61,507 nt of DNA from an uncultured Clostridia bacterium. GTDB taxonomy: Bacteria; Bacillota; Clostridia; Christensenellales; Borkfalkiaceae. The position numbers and the translations under genes are program-made. The first letter of the stretch is position 1. Each line of letters starts with the position of its first letter. This document shows, one piece after another, positions 42,932 to 50,954 of the stretch. The DNA lies in assembly GCA_947625605.1 (NCBI GenBank), contig CANQOY010000007.1, positions 1-61,507 of the forward strand, in the 5' to 3' direction. The notes under the pieces are model-generated. The model was not told the origin of the DNA. It saw only the letters and a program-made list of their open reading frames with translations, and searched no databases.

Positions 42932-42960
42932 ATTATACCACATTGCAGAGATATTGTCAA
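42932..42960 (-). promoter_or_regulatory. Perfect consensus SigA promoter (leaderless gene)
   Basis: On the minus strand, TTGACA (42955-42960), a 17-base spacer and TATAAT (42932-42937), both hexamers perfect. The ATG lies 9 bases after TATAAT, so the 5' leader should be only about 3 bases. Confidence 0.88.
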
Positions 42961-42964
42961 CGAT

Positions 42965-43672
42965 TCAGACCAAATTTGCACCCGTGGACAGGAAGGCGAT
43001 CACCCCCTCCGCAATGGCGCGCGCGATCTTCTCCTGATAGCTCTTGGTGACGAGAAGCGCTTCATCCTCGGGGTTGGAGAGAAATCCGCACTCCACGATG
43101 ACGGAGGGGACCTCCGAACAGTTGAGGACGAAGTAGTCGCCTGCGAGCGCGGAAGATCTCCTCACGCATTCGGGCATCGCGTTGAGGGCAAGCTGGACGG
43201 AGGCCGCGAGCGTTTGGGAGGACTTCAAGCTCTCGCGGAAGAACACCTGCGCGCCCCGCCGCGACGTCTGCGAAAAGAAGTTCTGGTGCACGGAAATGAC
43301 TGCCGCGGGCGCCGTCTTGCGGATGATCTCCGCGCGCTTCTCCATGTCCCTGCGCTTGTAGCCCGCCGTCGCGATCCCGTAAAGACCCGCCTCGGTCGGG
43401 CGCGTCTGGACCACGAGAAATCCCGCCTCCTCGAACCTCTGCTGCAAGAGGCGGGAGACGGAGAGATTGATGTCGCTCTCCTTGGTATTCGTCGTTCTGC
43501 CGACGACGCCCGCGTCCACACCGCCGTGCCCCGCGTCGATGACAACGGTGAGGCGAAGGGACTCCGCCGTCGTGCGGGAGAGCGCAAAAAAACAAAATCC
43601 GAATGTAATAAATACCGCGAGCGTCAGGCAGAGAAGCCCTACCGTCACACGGTGCTTATAAAAAAAATTCAT
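42965..43672 (-). CDS. N-acetylmuramoyl-L-alanine amidase (CwlD-like)
   Basis: 235 residues. A membrane-anchor helix (about 11-32) is followed by an Amidase_3 domain: VVIDAGHGGVDAGVVG (zinc His and nearby acid, about 43-58), SDINLSVSRLL (zinc Glu region), SVHQNFF (zinc His) and VIVECGFLSNPED (catalytic Glu). It cuts the bond between MurNAc and the stem peptide outside the membrane. The length and single anchor match CwlD, a cortex-modification enzyme of sporulation, but cell-separation roles are possible. The ATG lies in a CATAC-N6-GTATG inverted repeat, and a TATAAT lies just upstream with no good -35. Confidence 0.9.
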   Translation of the reverse strand: MNFFYKHRVTVGLLCLTLAVFITFGFCFFALSRTTAESLRLTVVIDAGHGGVDAGVVGRTTNTKESDINLSVSRLLQQRFEEAGFLVVQTRPTEAGLYGIATAGYKRRDMEKRAEIIRKTAPAAVISVHQNFFSQTSRRGAQVFFRESLKSSQTLAASVQLALNAMPECVRRSSALAGDYFVLNCSEVPSVIVECGFLSNPEDEALLVTKSYQEKIARAIAEGVIAFLSTGANLV

Positions 43673-43738
43673 ACATTATCGTATGAATTATAGGGGATAA
43701 ATAGAAGAAAAAGCGTTATTTCGATGAAAATCAAAATA

Positions 43739-45142
43739 TCAATTCCGGGACGGTTTTTCTTTCAGATATGCGTCGATCGACCGCGCTGCCGTCTTGCCCG
43801 CGCCCATGGCGAGAATGACGGTTGCAGCTCCCGTGACGGCGTCGCCGCCCGCAAACACGCCGGGAAGAGAAGTCCTGCCTTCGGCGTCCGTCAAGATCTC
43901 CCCTCGCGGGCCCGTCGCAAGGCCGACGGAAGTTCTCGCGATCAGGGGATTGGGAGACGTGCCGAGCGCCATGATGACGCACGCGGCGGGAATGACGCGC
44001 TCGCTCCCCTCCAACGCGATCGGGCGGCGCCGTCCGCTCTCATCCGCCTCGCCGAGCGTCATGCCCACGCACCGCACCCCGACGACGTTGTCCTCGCCGT
44101 CACACACGATCTCCACGGGATTGGTGAGGAACGCAAACCCGATTCCCTCCTCCTTGGCGTGCAGCACTTCCTCGCGCCTTGCTGGAAGCTCCGCCTCCGA
44201 GCGGCGGTAGACGACGGTGACTTCGGAGCCCAGCCGCCTCGCGCAGCGCGCCGCATCCATGGCGACGTTTCCGCCCCCGACGACCACGGTTCTCGCCGCG
44301 CGGAAAACGGGCGTCTCCGCGTCGGGCTCATACGCCTTCATCAGGTTGATGCGGGTCAAAAATTCATTCGCGGAAAACACGCCCTTTGCGTTCTCGCCGG
44401 GGATGTTCATGAAGCGCGGAAGGCCCGCGCCCGTACCGAGAAAGACGGCCTCGAATCCCTCCTCCTCGAAGAGCTCTTCGAGGAGGAACGCCTGACCGAT
44501 GACCGCGTTCGTGACGAACTTCACGCCGAGCGCCTCCAACCCCGCGATCTCGCGGCGCACGATCTCCTTGGGCAGACGGAACTCCGGAATGCCGTACATG
44601 AGGACGCCGCCCGCAAGGTGCAGCGCCTCAAAGACGGTGACGTCGTACCCCAGTTTTGCAAGATCGCCCGCACAGGCAAGCCCCGCAGGGCCCGACCCCA
44701 CGACGGCGACCTTGCGTCCCCCGACCGCGGGCGCCGCGGCGGAAGCGGACGCGTTCTGCATGTGCCGATCCGCCACAAACCGTTCGAGCCTGCCGATGGC
44801 GACGGGCTCTCCCTTGATGCCGCGCGTGCACTTGCCCTCGCACTGCGTCTCCTGCGCGCACACCCTGCCGCACACGGCGGGCAGCGAGGACGCGGCGCGG
44901 ATGACCTCGTACGCCTCCTCGAATTTTCCCTCGGCGACCAGCCCGACAAACGCGGGAATGTCTATGCCGACGGGGCAGCCAGTAACGCACGGGCGCGTCT
45001 TGCAGCGGACGCACCGCCGCGCCTCCTCCACGGCCGTATTTTCATCGTATCCCAAGGCGACCTCGCGGAAGTTTTTCGCTCTTTCCGAGGGGCTCTGCGC
45101 GGGCATGGTATGCTTGTTTAACGTCATATTGAAATTCGGCAT
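43739..45142 (-). CDS. nfnB: NfnB / GltD-like FAD oxidoreductase, large subunit
   Basis: 467 residues. The N-terminal domain holds Cys clusters for [4Fe-4S]: CVRCKTRPCVTGCPVG (about 43-58), and CGRVCAQETQCEGKC further on. Then come FAD and NADPH Rossmann motifs: VAVVGSGPAGLACAGDLA near 147 and VVVGGGNVAMDAARCA near 285. Alone this resembles the glutamate synthase small subunit (GltD), but no glutamate synthase large subunit is present. The partner just upstream is an NfnA-type subunit, so the pair is best read as NfnAB, the flavin-bifurcating NADH-dependent ferredoxin:NADP+ oxidoreductase. The start is 1 base after the nfnA stop. Confidence 0.9.
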   Translation of the reverse strand: MPNFNMTLNKHTMPAQSPSERAKNFREVALGYDENTAVEEARRCVRCKTRPCVTGCPVGIDIPAFVGLVAEGKFEEAYEVIRAASSLPAVCGRVCAQETQCEGKCTRGIKGEPVAIGRLERFVADRHMQNASASAAAPAVGGRKVAVVGSGPAGLACAGDLAKLGYDVTVFEALHLAGGVLMYGIPEFRLPKEIVRREIAGLEALGVKFVTNAVIGQAFLLEELFEEEGFEAVFLGTGAGLPRFMNIPGENAKGVFSANEFLTRINLMKAYEPDAETPVFRAARTVVVGGGNVAMDAARCARRLGSEVTVVYRRSEAELPARREEVLHAKEEGIGFAFLTNPVEIVCDGEDNVVGVRCVGMTLGEADESGRRRPIALEGSERVIPAACVIMALGTSPNPLIARTSVGLATGPRGEILTDAEGRTSLPGVFAGGDAVTGAATVILAMGAGKTAARSIDAYLKEKPSRN

Positions 45143-45143
45143 C

Positions 45144-45986
45144 TCATTTTACCTCCCGCTTATAAAGGTTGCAGTGCCGCTCTCTGGCGGCCGCTTCAAA
45201 GGCGGAATAGGTGCGACTGCGGCGGATCGCTTCGTCGAAATCGACAAGGTGCGCGTCAAAGTCGGGGCCGTCCACGCAGGCAAATTTCATCTCGCCGCCC
45301 ACGCTGACGCGGCAACAGCCGCACATCCCCGTGCCGTCGATCATGATGGGATTCATGCTTGCGACCGTCTTGACCTTGTACGGCCGCGTCTCGGCCGCGA
45401 CAAATTTCATCATGACGAGCGGCCCGATCGCGAGCACGGCGTCATAGCGCTCCACCGCGGCGAGCAGACGGCGCAGCGGCACGCAGACGTTGCCCCTTTC
45501 CCCGCAGCTGCCGTCGTCCGTCATCAGGATCAGGCGGGTTGACGCGGCGCGGAATTCCTCTTCGAGGATGACCTGATCGCGGCTGCGGAAGCCGATGATC
45601 GCGGTGACGTCCGCCCCCTGCGCGCGCAGCTTCTTCGCAACGGGCAGCGCGATGGCGCAGCCCACGCCGCCGCCGATGACGACCGCCTTCTGCATGCCAT
45701 CGAGATCGGTGGGTCTGCCGAGCGGACCGACGAGATCGGCGAGGCGATCCCCCTCCCGCTTTGCGTCGAGCGACATCGTCGCCCCGCCGACGACCTGAAA
45801 GATGAGCGTGACCGTTCCCCGCGCCCGATCGTGGTCTGCGATCGTGAGCGGAATGCGTTCTCCGCGTTCATCCGCGCGCAGAATGACGAACTGCCCCGCT
45901 TCCGCCCTGCGGGCAACGAGTGGCGCCTCCACCGTGATGCGCGTGACAGAGGCATTCAAACTCTCTCTTTGTACGATCCGATACAT
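45144..45986 (-). CDS. nfnA: NfnA-type FAD/[2Fe-2S] subunit
   Basis: 280 residues. It is a ferredoxin-reductase-like fold: the FAD region is AGQFVILRADERGERIPLTIAD (ends: AGQFVI to LTIAD, about 32-53), the NAD region is VVIGGGVGCAIALPVAK near 108. The C-terminal [2Fe-2S] cysteines are MCGCCRVSV plus ACVDGPDFDAHLVDF. The sequence is typical of the small subunit of Nfn (and of sulfide dehydrogenase-like PyrK relatives). With NfnB it would balance NADH, NADPH and ferredoxin, common in anaerobic Clostridia. It is first in the operon, behind the promoter at 46016-46045. Confidence 0.91.
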   Translation of the reverse strand: MYRIVQRESLNASVTRITVEAPLVARRAEAGQFVILRADERGERIPLTIADHDRARGTVTLIFQVVGGATMSLDAKREGDRLADLVGPLGRPTDLDGMQKAVVIGGGVGCAIALPVAKKLRAQGADVTAIIGFRSRDQVILEEEFRAASTRLILMTDDGSCGERGNVCVPLRRLLAAVERYDAVLAIGPLVMMKFVAAETRPYKVKTVASMNPIMIDGTGMCGCCRVSVGGEMKFACVDGPDFDAHLVDFDEAIRRSRTYSAFEAAARERHCNLYKREVK

Positions 45987-46015
45987 CTTTTCCGCTCCCG
46001 TACGATTTGTCTTGT

Positions 46016-46045
46016 ATTATACAACAGATGGAAGAAATTTGTCAA
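46016..46045 (-). promoter_or_regulatory. SigA-type promoter of nfnAB
   Basis: On the minus strand, TTGACA (46040-46045), an 18-base spacer and TATAAT (46016-46021). The -10 lies in the palindrome TTGTATAATACAA, which might be an operator. Confidence 0.83.
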
Positions 46046-46085
46046 TACGGGTCCGAACATTTTGCCGATTTTTCGTTGATTTTCC

Positions 46086-46114
46086 TTGACATGACCCCCA
46101 TCTTTGCGTATAAT
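46086..46114 (+). promoter_or_regulatory. Consensus SigA promoter of degV
   Basis: TTGACA (46086-46091), a 17-base spacer and TATAAT (46109-46114). It is divergent from the nfnA promoter, with 40 bases between the two -35 hexamers. Confidence 0.88.
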
Positions 46115-46149
46115 CTAATTGTTGATTTTATGAATTTTCGGAGAAGAAT

Positions 46150-47019
46150 ATGGTAAAAATCGTAACCGATTCGAATAGCGGCATTACGCAAGCCGAAGCG
46201 AAGGAGCTCGGGATCTCGGTCATTCCGATGCCCTTCCTCATCGACGGAGAAGAGTACTTTGAAGATCTCTCGCTCACGCAGGAGGCTTTCTACAAACATC
46301 TCGAAGCAAACGCCTCCGTCTCCACCTCGCAGCCCGCGGTCGGCAGCGTGGCCGATCTGTGGGACAGCCTGCTCGACGGCGACAGTGAGATCGTACATAT
46401 CCCCATGTCCAGCGGGCTCTCGGAATCCTGCCACACCGCGCAAAGGCTTGCGCAGGACCCTCCCTATGCGGGAAAAGTGTTCGTCGTGGATAACCAGCGC
46501 ATCTCCGTCACGCAGAAGCAGAGCGTATTCGACGCCATCAAACTCGCCGAGCGCGAATCGTCTGCCGCCGAGATCAAGGAGTATCTGGAAAGAACCAAGC
46601 TGGACAGCAGCATCTACATCACGCTCGGCACGCTCAAATACCTCAAAAAAGGCGGGAGGCTCACCCCCGCCGCCGCGCTGATCGGCACGATACTCAAAAT
46701 CAAACCCGTCTTACAGATCCAAGGAGAGAAGCTGGACGCCTTCAAAAAAGTGCAGACGCTCCGCCAGGCCAAAAACGTCATGCTCGAAGCCATCCGCCGC
46801 GATTTCACCACCCGTTTCAAGCCTTTCGTCGATGCGGGCGAGATGAATCTCCAAATCGCGCATACCGAGAACGCCGCCGAGGCGGCCCAGCTGAAAGAGG
46901 AACTGGCGGTATGGTTCCCGAACGTTCCCGTCACCTTCGTGGATCCCCTCTCCCTCTCCGTCTCCTGCCATATCGGCCCCGGCGCCCTCGCCATCGCCTG
47001 CGAACGCATCGTAAACTAA
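46150..47019 (+). CDS. DegV family fatty-acid-binding protein
   Basis: 289 residues. KIVTDSNSGIT at the N-terminus, SQPAVGSV (about 60-67), MSSGLSESCHTAQ near 89 and YITLGTLKYLKKGGRL near 157 are DegV hallmarks. The fold binds a fatty acid, in FakB-like proteins presented to the kinase FakA for phosphorylation. No FakA or DAK-type kinase gene is in this window, so the partner is elsewhere. GGAGAAG precedes the ATG, and it is monocistronic with its own promoter and a strong terminator. Confidence 0.95.
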   Translation: MVKIVTDSNSGITQAEAKELGISVIPMPFLIDGEEYFEDLSLTQEAFYKHLEANASVSTSQPAVGSVADLWDSLLDGDSEIVHIPMSSGLSESCHTAQRLAQDPPYAGKVFVVDNQRISVTQKQSVFDAIKLAERESSAAEIKEYLERTKLDSSIYITLGTLKYLKKGGRLTPAAALIGTILKIKPVLQIQGEKLDAFKKVQTLRQAKNVMLEAIRRDFTTRFKPFVDAGEMNLQIAHTENAAEAAQLKEELAVWFPNVPVTFVDPLSLSVSCHIGPGALAIACERIVN

Positions 47020-47039
47020 CGAACTCTTTCAAAAACGGC

Positions 47040-47071
47040 GGAAGCTTCCCTGCGGGGAAGCTTCCTTTTTT
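47040..47071 (+). terminator. Intrinsic terminator of degV
   Basis: Stem GGAAGCTTCCC / GGGGAAGCTTCC with a short loop and a run of six or seven T, 20 bases after the stop. Confidence 0.93.
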
Positions 47072-47118
47072 TATGTGCGAAACCGTTCTCTGCGCCCTCT
47101 TCGAGGGAGCGCAAAAGC

Positions 47119-47793
47119 TCAAAATCCGCTCTTTTTCCGTCGATAGAGGCCGCGCTGACGGGTCTCAATGAGATGATATTCCTGTTCGCGCTCGAAATCG
47201 TAGACGCAGGGGCTCATCGGAGAGGCAAAGCGCAGTTTTCCGCCGATGTCCGCGGCCTGCGCAAAGCCGTACGCGCAGACGCACACGGGCACGCCGTACA
47301 AAAACGCGTACGAGCGCATGAGGATCTGTTCGAGACTGCCCTCCTGCTGTTCGAAGATGCAGAGCGCGAGCTCGGCTCCGCAGACGGAAAGCGTCTCGGC
47401 GACGCGGGGAAAATACAGATCTTCCGCAACGATGATCCCCACCTTCCCCACGCCCGTATCGAAGATCTTGACCCCCGCGCCGCAGCGGTACTCGGCCTGA
47501 TCGATGCGGTTTACCATGTCGGAAACGCCGAGGATCCGCCCCTTTTCCGCAACGACGACGGACTTGCGTTTGATGCCGCGGGCGTCCGTAAAGCACCCCG
47601 CGACAATGAGATTCTGCCCCTCTTTGGAGAGGAGCGCAACGTCCTCGAAGAGGCTCGTCTCCCCTTTGAGCTCCCGCTCGTAACTGACTTCGCCGAGGGC
47701 CTGAAAGGAAAGGCAGACGATATCGGCGCGGCTCCCCGCATATTTTTTGGCGTAGTCGTCGAGGCTCCCGTTCGTCACAAAACAGATGTGCAT
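47119..47793 (-). CDS. Nitrilase-fold protein lacking the catalytic triad
   Basis: 224 residues from ATG 47793. The overall order of strands resembles carbon-nitrogen hydrolases: an early IVCLSFQALGE strand, SVVVAEKGRILG, and GKVGIIVAEDLYFPRVAETL. However, the catalytic Glu (FPE) reads SFQ, the Lys motif (YRKxHL) reads SDMVNRI, and the Cys position (GxxxCxDxxFPE) reads Ala in VAEDLYFP. All three residues of the Glu-Lys-Cys triad therefore appear lost, which suggests a binding or structural role. No Shine-Dalgarno precedes the ATG. TACAAT lies 7 bases upstream, so this may be another leaderless transcript. Confidence 0.7.
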   Translation of the reverse strand: MHICFVTNGSLDDYAKKYAGSRADIVCLSFQALGEVSYERELKGETSLFEDVALLSKEGQNLIVAGCFTDARGIKRKSVVVAEKGRILGVSDMVNRIDQAEYRCGAGVKIFDTGVGKVGIIVAEDLYFPRVAETLSVCGAELALCIFEQQEGSLEQILMRSYAFLYGVPVCVCAYGFAQAADIGGKLRFASPMSPCVYDFEREQEYHLIETRQRGLYRRKKSGF

Positions 47794-47836
47794 ATATTTT
47801 ATTGTATCGCGCGCGGGGAAATTTTGTGACAGCTCC

Positions 47837-48832
47837 TTACGCCTTTGCGAACGCGCGGCGGAAAAATGCGCAGATGCGGTCGAACGGAATGACATCGAGC
47901 CGGTCGTACAGGTCGGTATGCACGGCGCCCGGAATAATCAAAAGCTCCTTGTTGTCGCTGTATTTGCTCCCCTCTGTCATCGCGGCAAAGGCGTCGCGGC
48001 TGAAATAGCAGGAGTGCGCCTTCTCCCCATGCACGAGGAGGACCGCGCTGCGGATCTCCTTGCTGTACGAGAGGATGGGCATGTTGATGAACGACAGCGC
48101 GGAAGTCTTATTCCAGCCGCCATTGGAGTTCAGACTGCGGACATGGTACCCCCGTTTTGTCTTGTAGTAGTCGTAATAGTCCTTGACGAAGAAGGGCGCA
48201 TCGTCGGGGAGCGGATCGACGACCCCACCGCCGAGTTCGTACCTGCCCTCTCTGTAATCGGCCGTGCGCTGCGCATTGAGCGCCTTCTTGATTTCATAGC
48301 GCGCCTCCTCGCTGTCCTGCGCGTCGAAATAGCCCTTGGCGTTCACCCGCGTCATGTCGTACATGGTGGAAGCGACGGTCGCCCGAATGCGCGTGTCCAT
48401 CGCCGCGGCGTTGAGCGCCATCCCGCCCCAACCGCAGATGCCGATGATCGCGATCCTCTCGGGATCGACGTCCTCGCGGCAGGAGAGATAGTCCACCGCC
48501 GCCGAGAAGTCCTCGGTGTTGATGTCGGGAGAGGCGACGTAGCGCGGAAGCCCGCCGCTCTCGCCCGTAAACGAGGGGTCGAAGGCGATCGCGAGAAATC
48601 CCCGCGCTGCCATCTCCTGCGCATAGAGGCCGGACGACTGTTCCTTGACCGCGCCGAACGGGCCGCACACCGCGATCGCGGGGAGGCTGCCTTCCGCATG
48701 TTTCGGGCGGTACACATCGCAGGCGAGCGCGATCCCGTAGCGGTTGTGGAACGTCGCCTTTTCGTGATCCACCCTCTCGTCTTTCGGGAAAACTTTGTCC
48801 CACTCCTGCGTCAACTTCAATTCTTGTACCAT
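47837..48832 (-). CDS. Alpha/beta hydrolase (dienelactone hydrolase-like)
   Basis: 331 residues. The nucleophile elbow reads GICGWGG near residue 144, a cysteine rather than serine, as in dienelactone-hydrolase-type proteins. The oxyanion region CGPFGAVKEQSSG near 60 and the late HGEKAHS (acid region) and PGAVHTDLYD (His) complete the fold. No signal peptide is present, so it is probably cytoplasmic. The substrate is unknown. AAGGGGTG lies upstream of the ATG. It is transcribed alone or with the nitrilase-like gene downstream (43 bases). Confidence 0.85.
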   Translation of the reverse strand: MVQELKLTQEWDKVFPKDERVDHEKATFHNRYGIALACDVYRPKHAEGSLPAIAVCGPFGAVKEQSSGLYAQEMAARGFLAIAFDPSFTGESGGLPRYVASPDINTEDFSAAVDYLSCREDVDPERIAIIGICGWGGMALNAAAMDTRIRATVASTMYDMTRVNAKGYFDAQDSEEARYEIKKALNAQRTADYREGRYELGGGVVDPLPDDAPFFVKDYYDYYKTKRGYHVRSLNSNGGWNKTSALSFINMPILSYSKEIRSAVLLVHGEKAHSCYFSRDAFAAMTEGSKYSDNKELLIIPGAVHTDLYDRLDVIPFDRICAFFRRAFAKA

Positions 48833-48910
48833 AAACGATCACCCCTTCTCTGTTTTTTTTGCGCGGTTTCGCACATCGAAGCGCAAAACGGCGCGCATCC
48901 TGTCCATTTG

Positions 48911-48936
48911 AAAACAATGACCGCCGAAGCGGTCAT
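48911..48936 (-). terminator. Terminator of the purA-mscL operon
   Basis: Perfect stem ATGACCGC / GCGGTCAT with a 4-base loop. On the minus strand it is followed by TGTTTTC, a modest T tract. It lies 11 bases after the mscL stop. Confidence 0.7.
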
Positions 48937-48946
48937 CGTCTTGCGC

Positions 48947-49453
48947 TTATTCTTTTCCCGCTTTGAGCAAGTCGCGGATCTCGGTGAGCAGTTCTTCCGT
49001 TGTGGGTGCGGGGGGAACGGGCTCGGGTTCGGGCTGGGGCTCTGCGGGCGCTTCCTCGGCCTCTTGCGCGGCTCTCTTCGCCTTGATCTTCTCGGCGCGC
49101 GCATGGATGTGGTTGACCGTGTACACGATCGTGAACAGCATGAGCGCGGTGAGGAGGAAGGTGACGATGGACGAGATCACGATGCCGAAGTCGAGAACGA
49201 TGGGCGTGACCGTCTCGGGATTCGCGTTATAGGCCGCCTGATTGAGCACGACTTGCAGCGCGCCGAAGCCGTCGGAACCGACCCCGATCATTTGCAGCAG
49301 GGGCGTCAGAATGCCGTTTACGAGCGCGGTGATGATCGCCGTAAACGCACCGCCGACGATGATGCCGACCGCCATGTCGAGCACGTTGCCGCGGGCGATG
49401 AATTCCTTGAATTCCTTGAAGAAGCCCTTCTTCTCTGTTTTGTCTTTTGCCAT
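48947..49453 (-). CDS. mscL: Large-conductance mechanosensitive channel MscL
   Basis: 168 residues. KEFKEFIARGNVLDMAVGIIVGGAFTAII (ends: KEFKEF to FTAII) is the cytoplasmic N-helix and TM1 pore helix. TM2 is around 90-112 (IVISSIVTFLLTALMLFTIVY). A charged, Pro/Glu-rich tail ends in LLTEIRDLLK, the C-terminal bundle. It opens on membrane tension to release solutes. The tail of about 25 extra residues (EEAPAEPQPEPEPVPPAP) is longer than in short homologues. GGAGG precedes the ATG, 4 bases after malQ. Confidence 0.96.
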   Translation of the reverse strand: MAKDKTEKKGFFKEFKEFIARGNVLDMAVGIIVGGAFTAIITALVNGILTPLLQMIGVGSDGFGALQVVLNQAAYNANPETVTPIVLDFGIVISSIVTFLLTALMLFTIVYTVNHIHARAEKIKAKRAAQEAEEAPAEPQPEPEPVPPAPTTEELLTEIRDLLKAGKE

Positions 49454-49457
49454 AATG

Positions 49458-50954
49458 TTACCTCCGATAAAATTTTATCCATTTTTTCAACCTGCCCATC
49501 TCGCGGGCGGAAGGCTGACGAAGTAAGCGGAACTGCCAATTCCCCGCCGTCGTACCCGGGCAGTTCATGCGGGACGCGCTCGGAAGGCGCAGGATATCCT
49601 GAATGGGGAAGATCGCGAGTTCGGCTTCCGAAGCGAGCGCGAGGCGGATCATGGCCATGGGGAGCCCCTCCCCTTTCGCGCCGAGTTTGACGCGGACGTC
49701 CATTTTTTCAAGTTCGGCCGCCACGCGGGAGCGGAAGAGATAAAATTCTTCCGCCGAGAGCGTTTCGAGATACCCCGTGACCGTGTCGTTATCGTGCGTG
49801 CCCGTATAGACGACGCAGCGATCCGCAAAGTTGTGGGGAAGATTGGCGTTGTCCTCCGCGCCGTCGAAGGCGAAGAGCAGCACCTTCATGCCGGGGAAGC
49901 CCGTCTTTTCGAGCAGGTCGCGCACCCCATCGTCCGAACCGCCGAGGTCCTCGGCGATGATGCGGTCCCGCCCGCTCAGCCCCTTGAAGAGCACTTTGCC
50001 GGGGCCCTCCTTCCATTCGCCGCCCTCCGTGGTCGTGGAGTCTGCGGGAAGCTCGTAGTAATGATCGAGTCCGCGGAAGTGGCCGATCCGAACGAGGTCG
50101 TAGACGGAGAGCGCCTCCCCGAGCCGCGCGTGCCACCATGCAAAGTTCTCCTTTTCGTGCGCCGGCCAACGATACGTCGGGGTGCCCCAAAGCTGGCCCG
50201 CCTGCGAATATTCGTCGGGCGGAGCGGCGGAGATCCCCGTGGGGCGGAGTTCTTCGTCGAGGTTGAAGAGTTCGGGATGCGCCCATACGTCCGCGCTGTC
50301 GTACGCGCAATAGAGCGGCACATCGCCGACGATCTTCAAGCCGTGCGAGCGGCAGACCTCCCGAAATTCCTCCCACTGTCCCCAGAAGAGATATTGCAAA
50401 AACTGCCAGAAGAGATACTCCTCATGGTGTTCGGTGCGGAGCGCTTCGAGCGCCGCGGCATCGTGCGTTCTGAGCCCCTCTTCCCAATCGCGGAAGCAGC
50501 CGCCGTACACCGTCTTTGCCGTCATGAAGAGCGCGTAGTCCTCGAATCTGCCCGCATTCACGAAGGCGCGGAAATCCCCGTCGTCGAAGGCGAAACGGGA
50601 AAACGCCAGCCGAAGCGTGGCATAGCGCTCCTCATAGAGCGCGGCGTAGTCCACCTTTTGCGCCCCGCGGTAGCGCTTGCGGAGCTCCTTGATCTCCTTC
50701 CGTGCGAGAAGCCCCCTCTTCCCCAGCGCATCGAGATCGATGAAATAGGGATTGCCGGAATGGGAGGAAACCGACAAATAGGGAGAATCGCCGTATCCCG
50801 TCTGCGCGAGAGGCAGGATCTGCCACACCTTTACGCCGTTCTTTGCGAGGAGGACCGCAAAGCGGCGCGCCTCTTTGAGCGAGCCGATCCCGTACTTGCC
50901 CGGCAGGGCGGAAATGTGGCACAGGATGCCCGCGCTTCGTTCAGCTCTTCGCAT
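49458..50954 (-). CDS. malQ: 4-alpha-glucanotransferase MalQ, nucleophile Asp changed to Gly
   Basis: 498 residues from ATG 50954, overlapping dapL by 14 bases. GH77 amylomaltase remodels maltodextrins. AGILCHISALPGKYGIGSL, the FLQYLFWGQW helix, the acid/base Glu in IIAEDLGG, and THDNDT (transition-state Asp) are all present. In the nucleophile motif, normally RIDHFRG, the sequence reads RIGHFRG: codon GGC replaces an expected GAC, one base change near 50083. This would remove the catalytic nucleophile. The rest is well conserved, so either the enzyme has recently lost activity or the base is an error. It sits in a biosynthetic operon without other glycogen genes. Confidence 0.93.
   Translation of the reverse strand: MRRAERSAGILCHISALPGKYGIGSLKEARRFAVLLAKNGVKVWQILPLAQTGYGDSPYLSVSSHSGNPYFIDLDALGKRGLLARKEIKELRKRYRGAQKVDYAALYEERYATLRLAFSRFAFDDGDFRAFVNAGRFEDYALFMTAKTVYGGCFRDWEEGLRTHDAAALEALRTEHHEEYLFWQFLQYLFWGQWEEFREVCRSHGLKIVGDVPLYCAYDSADVWAHPELFNLDEELRPTGISAAPPDEYSQAGQLWGTPTYRWPAHEKENFAWWHARLGEALSVYDLVRIGHFRGLDHYYELPADSTTTEGGEWKEGPGKVLFKGLSGRDRIIAEDLGGSDDGVRDLLEKTGFPGMKVLLFAFDGAEDNANLPHNFADRCVVYTGTHDNDTVTGYLETLSAEEFYLFRSRVAAELEKMDVRVKLGAKGEGLPMAMIRLALASEAELAIFPIQDILRLPSASRMNCPGTTAGNWQFRLLRQPSAREMGRLKKWIKFYRR

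Noticed and set aside
43672-43738. A consensus promoter for the CwlD-like amidase
   Set aside because: TATAAT is present just upstream of the ATG, but no acceptable -35 is found at 16-18 bases. It may be read by another sigma factor; this could not be decided.
43739-45142. Glutamate synthase small subunit (GltD)
   Set aside because: The sequence resembles GltD, but no glutamate synthase large subunit is near, and the adjacent FAD/[2Fe-2S] subunit is of the NfnA type.
47786-49690. A 634-codon plus-strand open frame opposite the hydrolase and mscL
   Set aside because: It spans an intergenic terminator and two convincing minus-strand genes, and its translation is low-complexity.
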